NCBI GenBank assembly: GCA_905202055.1 | Contig: CAJKQK010000062.1 | Span: forward strand, 1 to 12,119 | Direction: 5' to 3' | DNA: 12,119 nucleotides | Origin: an uncultured Oxalobacter sp. | GTDB taxonomy: Bacteria; Pseudomonadota; Gammaproteobacteria; Burkholderiales; Burkholderiaceae_D | Shown here: one piece after another, positions 1 to 7,300 of the stretch | How positions within the stretch are numbered: the first letter of the stretch is position 1 | How the letters are laid out: each line of letters opens with the position of its first letter | Program-made: the position numbers and the translations under genes | The notes under the pieces: generated by a model | What the model saw: the letters and a program-made list of their open reading frames with translations, nothing else | Told to the model about the DNA's origin: nothing | The model's database searches: none

Positions 1-1
1 A

Positions 2-94
2 AAGATGCTGGCTGAAAGAGGGTTTGACGATGTGCGAAGCTGGAAAGATCTGGCCGGTATCGAGCGGGTCAGTGGCGGCCGGTTCACAAAATAG
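2..94 (+). CDS. prmC: C-terminal end of PrmC, release factor glutamine methyltransferase (partial, cut by window edge)
   Basis: Only the last 30 codons and a TAG stop lie in the window; the gene begins to the left of base 1. The visible tail contains the run DLAGIERVSGGRF, which matches the characteristic end of PrmC/HemK, where the last strand carries 'DLAGxxRVxxG'. PrmC methylates the glutamine of the GGQ motif in release factors RF1 and RF2, using S-adenosylmethionine in the cytoplasm. The catalytic NPPY motif is outside the window, so the call rests on this short tail alone. A hairpin terminator follows about 16 bases after the stop, and the next gene runs convergently, so this gene is not co-transcribed with the iron operon. 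Confidence 0.8.
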   Translation, partial: KMLAERGFDDVRSWKDLAGIERVSGGRFTK

Positions 95-110
95 CACGTC
101 GGAATGATTC

Positions 111-149
111 AATAAATAAATGCAGGCATTGCGCCTGCATTTATTTATT
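111..149. terminator. Perfect 17-bp hairpin, likely bidirectional terminator between prmC and the ABC transporter gene
   Basis: Bases 111-127 and 133-149 are exact reverse complements, giving a 17-bp stem with a 5-base loop (ATTGC). The core is GC-containing (TGCAGGC/GCCTGCA). The outer arms are A-rich on the left and T-rich on the right, so RNA from either strand ends in a U-rich arm. It lies between two convergent genes: 16 bases after the prmC stop and 13 bases beyond the stop of the minus-strand ABC gene. The position and symmetry suit a shared factor-independent terminator. Confidence 0.85.
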
Positions 150-162
150 GTTTTCCGGAAAG

Positions 163-1893
163 TCAGGCAAGGGCGGCTTCCAGTTCTTTGTTCATCGTTT
201 TGCGTGGTTTGTCCCAAAGGTCGATGTGGCGGTATTGTCCCAGCCCTTTCGGTTCACGGTGTGCAATAACAATAAAACCGGTTTGCGGGAGTGACGTTCT
301 CAACAGACGGTAAAGCTGTTCTTCGGCTTCGGCGTCCAGCGAACTGGTCGCTTCATCCAGGAAGACCCATTCCGGCCGGGTGGCGAGAATGCGTGCGACC
401 ATGAGCCGTTGCTGTTCACCGCCTGAAAGGCGGTATTCACTGCCAATTTCGCCTGCATGTTCAAGCTGTTCTTCGTGTCGTGGGCAGGTCAGGCCGACGT
501 TTTTAAGCAGTTCCCGGATATGGTTCATGTCTTTTGGCGGATCGGGGTAGCAGATGCATTCCGCCAGTGAACCGAGTGGGAGGTAGGCTTTTTGCGGCAT
601 GAAGAGCGTTTTGCCTTTCGGGAGTGCCACCAGCCCATCGCAGTGGGGCCATATGCCGGATAGCGTTTTCAGAAGGGTTGATTTGCCGATGCCGGATGGG
701 CCATCGATCCAGACGGCTTCGCCACGGTTGACGGCCAGTTCGGGAATGTGAAGCAGATTCTGTCCAGCCGGATCGCGTACGGTCAGATTTCGGATACGCA
801 ATTTGTCGTCAGGAGAACTGTTCCATGTGATCGGTGAGGGCGATTTGCCGATTTCTTCGGCCTGATCCATAAAGGAAGCCAGACGGTTGGCAGTAGCGGA
901 GAGCTCGGCCAGTTCCTTATACGAAAAGATGAACCATGACAGGGTCGTGACAAGCCGTGTGAACGCTGAACCCAGCTGCATGAGTCCGCCAAGGGCAACG
1001 TAACCCATCATGTAGGCAGGAAAGGCCAGAAAGAGGGGAATACGCAGCACGGTCATGTAATACGGACGAGTGAAGATGCCCAGTATGAATTCACGGTTGA
1101 TCCGGTGACGCCAGTTTTCAAGGATGCGCCTGTAACGCCGGTCGATAATGTCGCGTTCCGCTTTTTCCCCGTTTTCAAGCGCAACGGCTTCTTTTGATTC
1201 ACGCAAGCGGGCGAGTGCAAAACGCATGTCGGCTTCACGGTGCTGCTGGATGACGTTCAGTTTCATCAGGGGCGCACCCATCCAGTGGGTCAGGCCGCTG
1301 GAAATGAGGACGTAGACCGGAGCCGCCCAGACGAGGTAATGCTCGATGACGAACGGTGTTCCGAAAAGCGTAAAGGCAATCGGGAAAGCCGAGAGTTTCC
1401 AGAGCAGGGCGATATAGGTGGTCAGTCCGACAAGGCCGGTGAACAGGTCGAGGACTTTTCCTGTCAGCCTGTCGACGAAAATCCGGCAGTCTTCCGAAAT
1501 TCGCTGGTCCGGGTTGTCCAGTGGCGAATCTTCGTCCGTATTCAAGTGCCAGTAGGCCTTGTTGGAGAACCAGCGTTCCAGTGAAGCCTGTGTCAGCGTG
1601 GTTCTCCAACGGATCTGGACGAGCTGGCGGATATAGGTGGCGATGAGGTACTGGGATGCACTGGCAACGGTAATGACGGCGAATACGCCGATTTGCCAGA
1701 GCGCAGCCTGCGCATCGTATTTTTCCAGTGCGCTGAAGAAGTCCTTGTTCCAGGTAATCATTTTCAGTGCCAGCTGGATTTCGACCAGATTCAGGGCCAG
1801 TACGATGAAGCAGTAAAGTATGCCGATTTTGCCTCCCGGGCCCTTGATGCACAGGGAGGTCAGGGAGGCGATACGTTTCAGGGTGTTATTCAT
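163..1893 (-). CDS. SbmA/YddA-type ABC transporter, fused permease and ATPase; candidate inner-membrane transporter of the iron/heme operon
   Basis: This is a 576-aa inner-membrane protein. Residues ~20-330 carry several hydrophobic segments plus the NPDQRISED motif (~127-135), typical of the ABC_membrane_2 / SbmA-BacA permease family (COG4178, YddA-like). The rest is an ATPase domain: Walker A GPSGIGKST (398-406), signature LSGGEQQ (489-495), Walker B with catalytic Glu (VFLDEAT, 510-516), D-loop SSLD and switch His in IAHR. All key residues are present. I chose the ATG at 1893, inside the end of the preceding chaN gene (ATGAATAA, 8-nt overlap), which suggests translational coupling. A GTG at 1914 would add 7 residues but has no visible ribosome site. 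It is the last gene of the operon. Relatives take up peptides (SbmA, which lacks the ATPase) or cobalamin (mycobacterial Rv1819c). A heme or tetrapyrrole substrate here is inference from context. Confidence 0.88.
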   Translation of the reverse strand: MNNTLKRIASLTSLCIKGPGGKIGILYCFIVLALNLVEIQLALKMITWNKDFFSALEKYDAQAALWQIGVFAVITVASASQYLIATYIRQLVQIRWRTTLTQASLERWFSNKAYWHLNTDEDSPLDNPDQRISEDCRIFVDRLTGKVLDLFTGLVGLTTYIALLWKLSAFPIAFTLFGTPFVIEHYLVWAAPVYVLISSGLTHWMGAPLMKLNVIQQHREADMRFALARLRESKEAVALENGEKAERDIIDRRYRRILENWRHRINREFILGIFTRPYYMTVLRIPLFLAFPAYMMGYVALGGLMQLGSAFTRLVTTLSWFIFSYKELAELSATANRLASFMDQAEEIGKSPSPITWNSSPDDKLRIRNLTVRDPAGQNLLHIPELAVNRGEAVWIDGPSGIGKSTLLKTLSGIWPHCDGLVALPKGKTLFMPQKAYLPLGSLAECICYPDPPKDMNHIRELLKNVGLTCPRHEEQLEHAGEIGSEYRLSGGEQQRLMVARILATRPEWVFLDEATSSLDAEAEEQLYRLLRTSLPQTGFIVIAHREPKGLGQYRHIDLWDKPRKTMNKELEAALA

Positions 1894-2809
1894 TCCGGTT
1901 CTTTTTGCTTTCACTGTTTTTCGGCATGGCTATCCGGACAGCCCGGGGTTCGGACATATCGATACGGAAAACAGCGTCGGCCATTTTCCGGTCGGGTTCG
2001 GGGAGCCATTGTTCTTCGTCAGATGTCAGCAGGACCGCCGTATCGGTTATGCCGAGGTCGGCCAGCTGGTACGGTGTGCCTTGCCCGTATTCAAGATGGC
2101 CGCGACCGATGATGCCGATGACGATCGGTTTCGGTTTGCCTTCCGGAATCTCGTTTAAGGCATGAACGATATTGCAGGCAAAGGCACGATCCCATGTTTG
2201 CATGGCACGCATGAAGCGTTCCCTGTCAGGTGCGGGCGTGGATGGGGGGGATGCCCCGGGGTCATGTTTGCGATATCCTGCCAGACGGTCATAGTAGTCT
2301 TCGGTCGGTGGCGCTGCAGGTGTCAGACCATCGCGCTCGGCTTCCGGGATGGCATCCCATCCCAGTTTTCCGACGCGGGTGACCAGCTCGCGGTAACAGT
2401 TCAGCGCCAGCATCCGGATTTTGTTTTGCCGGCAGAAATGGAAGAGCGGAAGGTAAAGCTCGGCTGGAAATCCCCATACGCCGAGCCATTCCGATTTTTC
2501 AAGAAAGGTTTTCGTGTCCAGTTTCCCGTCCACCCATTCATCAAGAACGCTCTGAAGTCGCCGGGGGAACATTTCGAAGCCCATCATCATGTCGGGGCGC
2601 AACGCATATAGCGTTGCAGCCACGTGCAGTTGCCAGCGATGGACTTCGGCAATGTCGTGCGTTTCTCCCAGCATGACGACGGATTTTTTTGCCATTTCCT
2701 GCATGAGAGACTGAAACGGCAGTGTTTTGCCCGTCATGGGATCGATCCAGGTTGCCCTTGGGTGGGCAACCGGGGATATTTTGGCTGGTTTCCGGTTTGC
2801 AGATGTCAT
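1886..2809 (-). CDS. chaN: ChaN-family (DUF399) iron-regulated putative heme-binding protein, lacking a signal peptide
   Basis: A 307-aa protein of the ChaN family, part of the wider EreA/TraB/Tiki-like fold group. The two family signatures are present: LGETHD near residue 44 and the distal GRGHLEYG near residue 232. Between them lie GFEMFPRRLQ and a conserved run around NCYRELVTRVGKLGWDAIP. ChaN of Campylobacter jejuni is a heme-binding lipoprotein, usually encoded beside a TonB-dependent receptor, as here. The start is ATG 2809, set by a GGAG at 2815-2818 five bases upstream; a GTG at 2815 is too close to that site. With either start the N-terminus (MTSANRKPAKISPVAH...) is polar, with no signal peptide or lipobox. 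The protein may therefore be cytoplasmic, unlike the studied members. It starts 10 nt after the receptor stop and overlaps the ABC gene by 8 nt. The biochemical activity is not settled for the family. Confidence 0.85.
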   Translation of the reverse strand: MTSANRKPAKISPVAHPRATWIDPMTGKTLPFQSLMQEMAKKSVVMLGETHDIAEVHRWQLHVAATLYALRPDMMMGFEMFPRRLQSVLDEWVDGKLDTKTFLEKSEWLGVWGFPAELYLPLFHFCRQNKIRMLALNCYRELVTRVGKLGWDAIPEAERDGLTPAAPPTEDYYDRLAGYRKHDPGASPPSTPAPDRERFMRAMQTWDRAFACNIVHALNEIPEGKPKPIVIGIIGRGHLEYGQGTPYQLADLGITDTAVLLTSDEEQWLPEPDRKMADAVFRIDMSEPRAVRIAMPKNSESKKNRNE

Positions 2810-2814
2810 TCTCA

Positions 2815-2818
2815 CTCC
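2815..2818 (-). promoter_or_regulatory. Ribosome binding site that fixes the chaN start
   Basis: The minus strand reads GGAG, then five bases, then ATG at 2809. The site sits just after the receptor's TGA stop (2820-2822). It favours ATG 2809 over the upstream in-frame GTG at 2815, which would overlap the site itself. Confidence 0.6.
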
Positions 2819-2819
2819 A

Positions 2820-5117
2820 TCAGAAATTGGCAGTCAGGGAAACGGCAAACGTACGACCCTGCCCGGTGAAGAGTTCCAGCGGGTTGGTATAGATGGTTGC
2901 CGGATTGGCCGGATGGGCCTCCATTGACGCTGCCGTGCTTTCGAAGTAGCGTTTGTTCAGGATATTCAGTACGGACGCCGTCAGACGGAAAGTCTTGTTG
3001 ATTTGCCAGTTGATATATCCGTCATATATCGCGTAGCCACCCGGTTTGAAATTGTCTTCATCGCTGACGCGGTGGACGCCACGTGAGAATGTACCCATGA
3101 GCTGGGTGGACAAGCCGTATTTTGGCATCTCGTATTTGATGCCGAGCACGGCGGATAATGGAGAAGCGCCGTCAAACGGGACATAGTCGCTGCTGTCCAT
3201 ACTCGTCTGTTTGCCATATTGGTAAACGGCACTGCTGTTTAACGTCCAGTTTCGGGCGAGTTGCCATTCGGCCGATGCTTCAATACCCCAGAGTTTGACT
3301 TTGTCGACGTTTCTGTAGGTGTATTGGGTGCCGCTTCCCGGAATCAGCTGGCGTCCCAGGATGAAGTTGGTGTAGTCGCTGTAAAATCCCCCGATTGAGA
3401 ACCAGCCTTTGTCGAACTGTCCCCTGAATCCGATGTCGATCGATTTGACTTCTTCCGGTTTCAGATTCGCATTGGGCACCAGTTGTATCATTCCCATATC
3501 GTACGAGGTGTAAAGCTGCTCCGCTGTCGGCATTTTGAAGCCTTCGGCATACCGCCCGTATACGGAATACTGGTCGGTCAGCCTGAAAAGGGTACCGAGT
3601 TGGGGAAGCCATTTGTTTTCACTGATTTTGCGCGGTTCGCTTCCGGCAATGACGTCATAATTCTTGTCCGGAGACGGGTCAAGGGAGTAATGTGCACGAC
3701 GGATGCCCGGAATGACTTTGAAGCGCTCGTTGAAGAGTTTTATTTCATCTTGCAGATAAAGGTCGGCACGGGTTGTTTTGGCCTTGGCGAAATTGCTGCC
3801 ACCCCCATATGTGGTCGTTGTCGTTCCGGTTGTCAGATTGTTGCTGACACTCTTGTTGTAATAATCGGTGTCGGTCTGGTCGCCCTGAAAACCGTAAGTC
3901 AATTTATGTCTTGTACCGGCAAGATCGAAACTCGAGGTCAACTGGATGTCTGCCTGGTAAAAGTCCTGGCTGTAATCCGTGTGTCCTGTGGTGTAATAAT
4001 CGGTATTTGTGTTGACGTTCTTGTACCTGCGCTGGTCGAAAAGCGAACGTTTCTGCGGGGAATAGGAAAGCCGCCATGTCACGTTGTCGACTGCCGGAGC
4101 GCGGACATCCCAATCGTGTTCCAGTGCGACACGGTAACGGGTCTGTTTCTGCTCTCTCTGGCGACTGATGTTATCTGTGGAAGACAATCCCATGGCACTT
4201 GGAAGGCGTCCTGTATCGTATAACTGGTCGATGCTGGTATCGGTACCGAAGAATTCACCGGTCAGTTTGAACTGATGGTCGGCATTCGGTCTGAGAACCA
4301 GTTTGGCCAATCCGTTATTGACTTCGGCATCGGTCGGGTTGAACCGGTCGCAACCGAGCCCGTTGCGGTTACAGCCCCATTGGCCGCCATCGGCGCGGGC
4401 ATTTCTCAGACGGGTTTCGTGATAGGTACGGTGTGTGTAGCCGAACAGGACTTGCGCAACGGGATTCATTTGTGCGGCGACCATGGCGCTCTGGGTGTGG
4501 GCGTTATTGCTTCCGTCGAAGCCATAGCTTGCCTGACCGCCGAGTTGCCTTCCCTTCAAAAGGTCGTCCGGGTCGAGTGTCTGATAGGACACCATGCCGC
4601 CAAGGGCATCGGCTCCCCAGAGAACGGATGCCGGGCCGCGCTGGATTTCGACGGCTTTCAGGGTGGACAGGTCGACAAAGTCACGGTTGCCTGCGTCATT
4701 CGCTTCCATGACACGGGCACCATCGACGACGATCTGGACACGGTTCCCGCTGACGCCGCGAATGGTAAAGCCTGACAGTCCGCCGAACGGTGTCGTTCCG
4801 GATGTCTGCCGGTTGACTCGTATGCCGGGCTGGTAACGGACCAGTTCGGCAATATTGTTGACGTTGTGTTCCTCCATCTGTTCACGGGTGATGACATTGA
4901 CGACCGCCGGAACGTCAAGCACTTTTTCTTCCTGTCGGGTTGCCGTGACAGTAATGGCTCCCATTTCCTGCGGAGTGTCGTCCTTTTTCTTTTTGTCCGG
5001 TGCGACGGCGTGTGCTTTCTCGGTCTGGTTTTCTTCCTGCTGTGCCTGGGCATAAGGCGCAAGACAGAGTGTGGCAGAGGCAAAGCCAATGCCGAGTGAG
5101 ACAATCTTCCTGTTCAT
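2820..5117 (-). CDS. TonB-dependent outer-membrane receptor, hemoglobin/transferrin/lactoferrin-receptor type; probable heme or heme-protein uptake
   Basis: A 765-aa outer-membrane receptor. It has a signal peptide (residues 1-25, ending AQA), a short charged linker and a TonB box-like stretch (GAITVTAT, ~53-60). The plug domain (~65-185) contains the usual features FTIRGVSGNRVQIVVDG and VEIQRGPASVLWGADALGG. A long 22-strand barrel follows, ending in the expected aromatic Phe. Around 524-556 it has EGFKMPTAEQLY and then PNANLKPEE, the equivalents of the FRAP and NPNL boxes of heme/hemoglobin receptors. No histidine lies between these boxes, whereas classical HemR-type receptors use one there. 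Residues 249 and 256 are cysteines (CX6C) that may form a loop disulphide. Position in one operon with tonB-exbB-exbD and opposite hutX/hutW supports heme as ligand. In C. jejuni a similarly placed receptor (CtuA) was linked to transferrin/lactoferrin iron, so the substrate remains open. Confidence 0.9.
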   Translation of the reverse strand: MNRKIVSLGIGFASATLCLAPYAQAQQEENQTEKAHAVAPDKKKKDDTPQEMGAITVTATRQEEKVLDVPAVVNVITREQMEEHNVNNIAELVRYQPGIRVNRQTSGTTPFGGLSGFTIRGVSGNRVQIVVDGARVMEANDAGNRDFVDLSTLKAVEIQRGPASVLWGADALGGMVSYQTLDPDDLLKGRQLGGQASYGFDGSNNAHTQSAMVAAQMNPVAQVLFGYTHRTYHETRLRNARADGGQWGCNRNGLGCDRFNPTDAEVNNGLAKLVLRPNADHQFKLTGEFFGTDTSIDQLYDTGRLPSAMGLSSTDNISRQREQKQTRYRVALEHDWDVRAPAVDNVTWRLSYSPQKRSLFDQRRYKNVNTNTDYYTTGHTDYSQDFYQADIQLTSSFDLAGTRHKLTYGFQGDQTDTDYYNKSVSNNLTTGTTTTTYGGGSNFAKAKTTRADLYLQDEIKLFNERFKVIPGIRRAHYSLDPSPDKNYDVIAGSEPRKISENKWLPQLGTLFRLTDQYSVYGRYAEGFKMPTAEQLYTSYDMGMIQLVPNANLKPEEVKSIDIGFRGQFDKGWFSIGGFYSDYTNFILGRQLIPGSGTQYTYRNVDKVKLWGIEASAEWQLARNWTLNSSAVYQYGKQTSMDSSDYVPFDGASPLSAVLGIKYEMPKYGLSTQLMGTFSRGVHRVSDEDNFKPGGYAIYDGYINWQINKTFRLTASVLNILNKRYFESTAASMEAHPANPATIYTNPLELFTGQGRTFAVSLTANF

Positions 5118-5147
5118 GTTTCTGCTTTCTATACGGGGGAAATTTGG

Positions 5148-5567
5148 TTATTTCTCTTGTGGTCTGGTTATAAAACCGATAGTTGACAGTCCTGCCCGAC
5201 TGGCATCGGAAAGTGTTTCTGCTACATATTGATAATCGGCATGCCTGTCCGCGTAGATGTGGACTTCCGGCATGGGATCTTTTCTGGCGGCTTCGGCAAA
5301 AAGAGCCTGTGCCGTTTCGCGGTCAACGGAATTCCCGTTGTAAAAGAGTTCGCCGTTGGAACGGATGGCCAGATCGATTTTTTCTTTTGCGGACTCGACG
5401 GATCTCGAGCTGGCCTGCGGGAGTTCAAGTTTCACGGAGTGCGACAGAAGCGGGGCTGTGACAATGAAGATGACGAGCAGGACAAGCATCACGTCGATTA
5501 ACGGGACCATGTTCATTTCCGCCATCGGGGTACGGGTGTTTTTGTTCTGGAATCCGCCGAATGCCAT
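5148..5567 (-). CDS. exbD: ExbD, proton-channel subunit of the TonB energy-transducing complex
   Basis: A 139-aa protein with the ExbD plan: short cytoplasmic N-terminus, one membrane helix (~22-42) and a periplasmic domain to the end. The conserved membrane aspartate is present in PLIDVMLVLLVIF as Asp25, the same number as in E. coli ExbD, where it carries protons. The periplasmic part has the expected DRxAxYxxV pattern (ADRHADYQYVAETL). With ExbB it uses the proton-motive force to energise TonB. I chose ATG 5567, one base after the exbB stop, with GAGG five bases upstream (5573-5576). A longer frame that adds 18 residues (from 5621) starts inside exbB with nonconserved sequence and is less likely. 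The receptor gene begins 30 nt downstream of its stop. Confidence 0.93.
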   Translation of the reverse strand: MAFGGFQNKNTRTPMAEMNMVPLIDVMLVLLVIFIVTAPLLSHSVKLELPQASSRSVESAKEKIDLAIRSNGELFYNGNSVDRETAQALFAEAARKDPMPEVHIYADRHADYQYVAETLSDASRAGLSTIGFITRPQEK

Positions 5568-5568
5568 A

Positions 5569-6318
5569 TCAGCCTCGTTTGATGTTGTGGACGACGGGTG
5601 ATGCCATCTCGGCAGGCTCACTGTTGATCGAATAGAGTTTGCCGGTCGTCAAAAAGGTCAGCAGTTCGTTGGCAAAGGTGTCGAGTTTGGACATCAGGAC
5701 ATTGTTGCTGCGAACCAGCCAGTTGTAGCCGATGACGGCGGGAATGGCGACGGCCAGTCCGATACCGGTCATGATCAGTGCTTCACCGACCGGGCCGGCT
5801 ACCTTGTCCAGCGTGCCTGAGCCGCTGGCGCTGATGTTGATCAGGGCGTTGTAAATGCCCCAGACAGTCCCGAACAGGCCGATGAACGGGGCTGTCGAAC
5901 CAATGGTAGCAAGAACGGTCAGGCCGTTTTCAAGACGGGCCGCGTCCTCGTCCATGACCATTCTCATCGTGCGTGTGACGAATTCCTGCTGGGTTCCGGC
6001 TTCGGACAGTTTTGCCGCGCCGTAATGGGCATGATGTTCCTGGGCGTGCTGGGCGTGTGCGGTCAGGTGAGAGAAAGGGCATTTGATGCCATGTGTCTGG
6101 ATTTCATGGCGAACGGTGTCCAGCGAGCTGGCATTCCAGAAAAAGTGCAGGAACTGGTTGCTGTACTGCTTGCGTCGCCAGCCCGCGATGCCCTTGGTGA
6201 TGATAAGTGTCCATGAGACGATGGACATGCCGATCAATATGGCCAGGATGGTTTTGCCCAGAAAATCGCTTTGGGCAATGAAATGGGAAAATCCGATATT
6301 ACTGACGGTCGATTCCAT
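5569..6318 (-). CDS. exbB: ExbB, scaffold subunit of the TonB energy-transducing complex (MotA/TolQ/ExbB family)
   Basis: A 249-aa inner-membrane protein with three hydrophobic helices (~20-42, ~133-158, ~178-200) and the family hallmark ATIGSTAPFIGLFGTVWGI (~137-155). This is followed by the loop VAGPVGEALIMTGIGLAVAIPAV, which forms the third helix. ExbB forms the ring around the ExbD helices and couples proton flow to TonB. The large cytoplasmic loop between helices one and two has an unusual histidine cluster (His84, 88, 91, 95, 96 and 98). The start ATG 6318 is the only reasonable one before the first helix, although the ribosome site is weak. The gene lies 33 nt after the tonB stop and is separated from exbD by one base (TGA-T-ATG), consistent with coupled translation of a fixed-ratio complex. 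Confidence 0.94.
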   Translation of the reverse strand: MESTVSNIGFSHFIAQSDFLGKTILAILIGMSIVSWTLIITKGIAGWRRKQYSNQFLHFFWNASSLDTVRHEIQTHGIKCPFSHLTAHAQHAQEHHAHYGAAKLSEAGTQQEFVTRTMRMVMDEDAARLENGLTVLATIGSTAPFIGLFGTVWGIYNALINISASGSGTLDKVAGPVGEALIMTGIGLAVAIPAVIGYNWLVRSNNVLMSKLDTFANELLTFLTTGKLYSINSEPAEMASPVVHNIKRG

Positions 6319-6351
6319 GATGTGCAGCTTTCTTGTATGTGATGATAGGTG

Positions 6352-7200
6352 TTATCGGTTGTTCAGGTTGAAGCGGTAAGGGATGATAGCCTTGGCGTAC
6401 ATTGGCCGTCCGTGTTCCATATAGGGATAAAACGTGCTGCGCCGGGCCGCTTTGAGTGCCGCTTCATCCAGCCGGTCGAAACCTGAGGAGGAAACCACAC
6501 GGGCGTCATGAACCCGTCCGGATGTGTCGACAACAACCTGGATATTGACCTGCCCGGATTCATGGCGCTGGATGGAACGGGCAGGGTACTCGGGTTTGAA
6601 TGCATGTTTGTACCGGAGCTGGGAAAGGGAAACGGAACGTGCCGATCCGGTTCCCGATCCGCCGGAGCCGAAGTTGTTGCCTGTGTTCTCTCCGTGTCCT
6701 GCGCCGGGATTGTTCCCGTTGCCGGTGCCTTGACCTGTCCCTCTGTCGGTGTTGCTGCCCGTTCCTTTTGTCGTGGCAGTGCCGTCAGTTTTTTCTGCAG
6801 CCCCTTGTTGCAGAAGTGTCGATTCAGTCTGTTGTACCGTTTTCTTTTCAACAGTCGGTGCAGTCTGTACGGCTTTATTCGAAGCAGAATGCGTGGCGAT
6901 CAGTCCGGGCTCCGGTTTTTCCTTGCTTATCCGTGTGTTTTCACTGGCCACAGCAGATTGTTGCGCATGGGATACATTTGAAGCGGGCTGTCCTTTCAGA
7001 ACGGATACATAGAGTGTCGAACCGCCGCTGCCGCCTCCACCGCTGTTCCCGCCAAGTTCGACGAGGGGAATGCTTCTTAACGCCAGCGCAATCAGTATGC
7101 CATGTAACAGCAGTACTATTGCTGCAAGCGCCTTGGCCAGCGGCCGGGGCAAACGGTCGATATGCCGTGCGGGGAAAAGAACCGGGTTGCTTGTTGCCAT
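6352..7200 (-). CDS. tonB: TonB, periplasm-spanning energy transducer with a Gly/Asn/Thr-rich linker
   Basis: A 282-aa protein. A short cytoplasmic tail is followed by one membrane anchor (~21-43) containing His33, in the place of the functional anchor histidine known from TonB. A long low-complexity periplasmic linker follows, then the TonB C-terminal domain (~198-278) with EYP (204-206), SGQVNIQVVVDTSGRV, SSSGFDRLDEAALKAARR and the final PYRF strand. It pulls on the plug of TonB-dependent receptors using ExbBD energy. The linker is unusual: glycine-rich stretches (~49-60 and ~146-186, rich in G, N, T and S) replace the common Pro-Glu/Pro-Lys repeats. It is the first gene of the operon, about 70 bases downstream of the predicted start of transcription at the Fur-controlled promoter. 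Confidence 0.92.
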   Translation of the reverse strand: MATSNPVLFPARHIDRLPRPLAKALAAIVLLLHGILIALALRSIPLVELGGNSGGGGSGGSTLYVSVLKGQPASNVSHAQQSAVASENTRISKEKPEPGLIATHSASNKAVQTAPTVEKKTVQQTESTLLQQGAAEKTDGTATTKGTGSNTDRGTGQGTGNGNNPGAGHGENTGNNFGSGGSGTGSARSVSLSQLRYKHAFKPEYPARSIQRHESGQVNIQVVVDTSGRVHDARVVSSSGFDRLDEAALKAARRSTFYPYMEHGRPMYAKAIIPYRFNLNNR

Positions 7201-7271
7201 TTTTTTCTGAAAACTGTGCCGTTTTTGATGTTCTGGAAAACGATTTTTATCGGGTTGATCTGTAAAAACGC

Positions 7272-7300
7272 TTCAAATGATAATGATTCTCATTTACAAT
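7272..7300 (+). promoter_or_regulatory. Predicted sigma70-type promoter for hutX-chuY-hutW
   Basis: The -10 element TACAAT (7295-7300) has one mismatch to TATAAT. It is preceded by TTCAAA (7272-7277, 4 of 6 match to TTGACA) with an ideal 17-base spacer. Transcription would begin near 7307. The Fur box occupies the spacer and -10, so bound Fur would block polymerase. Confidence 0.6.

Noticed and set aside
1235..1852. Minus-strand 205-aa open frame inside the ABC transporter gene
   Set aside because: It is an out-of-frame shadow: rich in Arg, Pro and His, without family motifs, while the overlapping frame carries all ABC motifs.
3483..4775. Long plus-strand open frames (246 and 166 aa) antisense to the receptor gene
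   Set aside because: They are antisense shadows of a clear receptor coding frame, with no promoter, ribosome site or recognisable domain.
5568..5621. Longer ExbD start adding 18 residues
   Set aside because: The extension lies inside the end of exbB, is not ExbD-like (Pro/His/Ser-rich) and ignores the well-placed ATG 5567 with its GAGG site. The shorter form also places the key aspartate at the usual residue 25.
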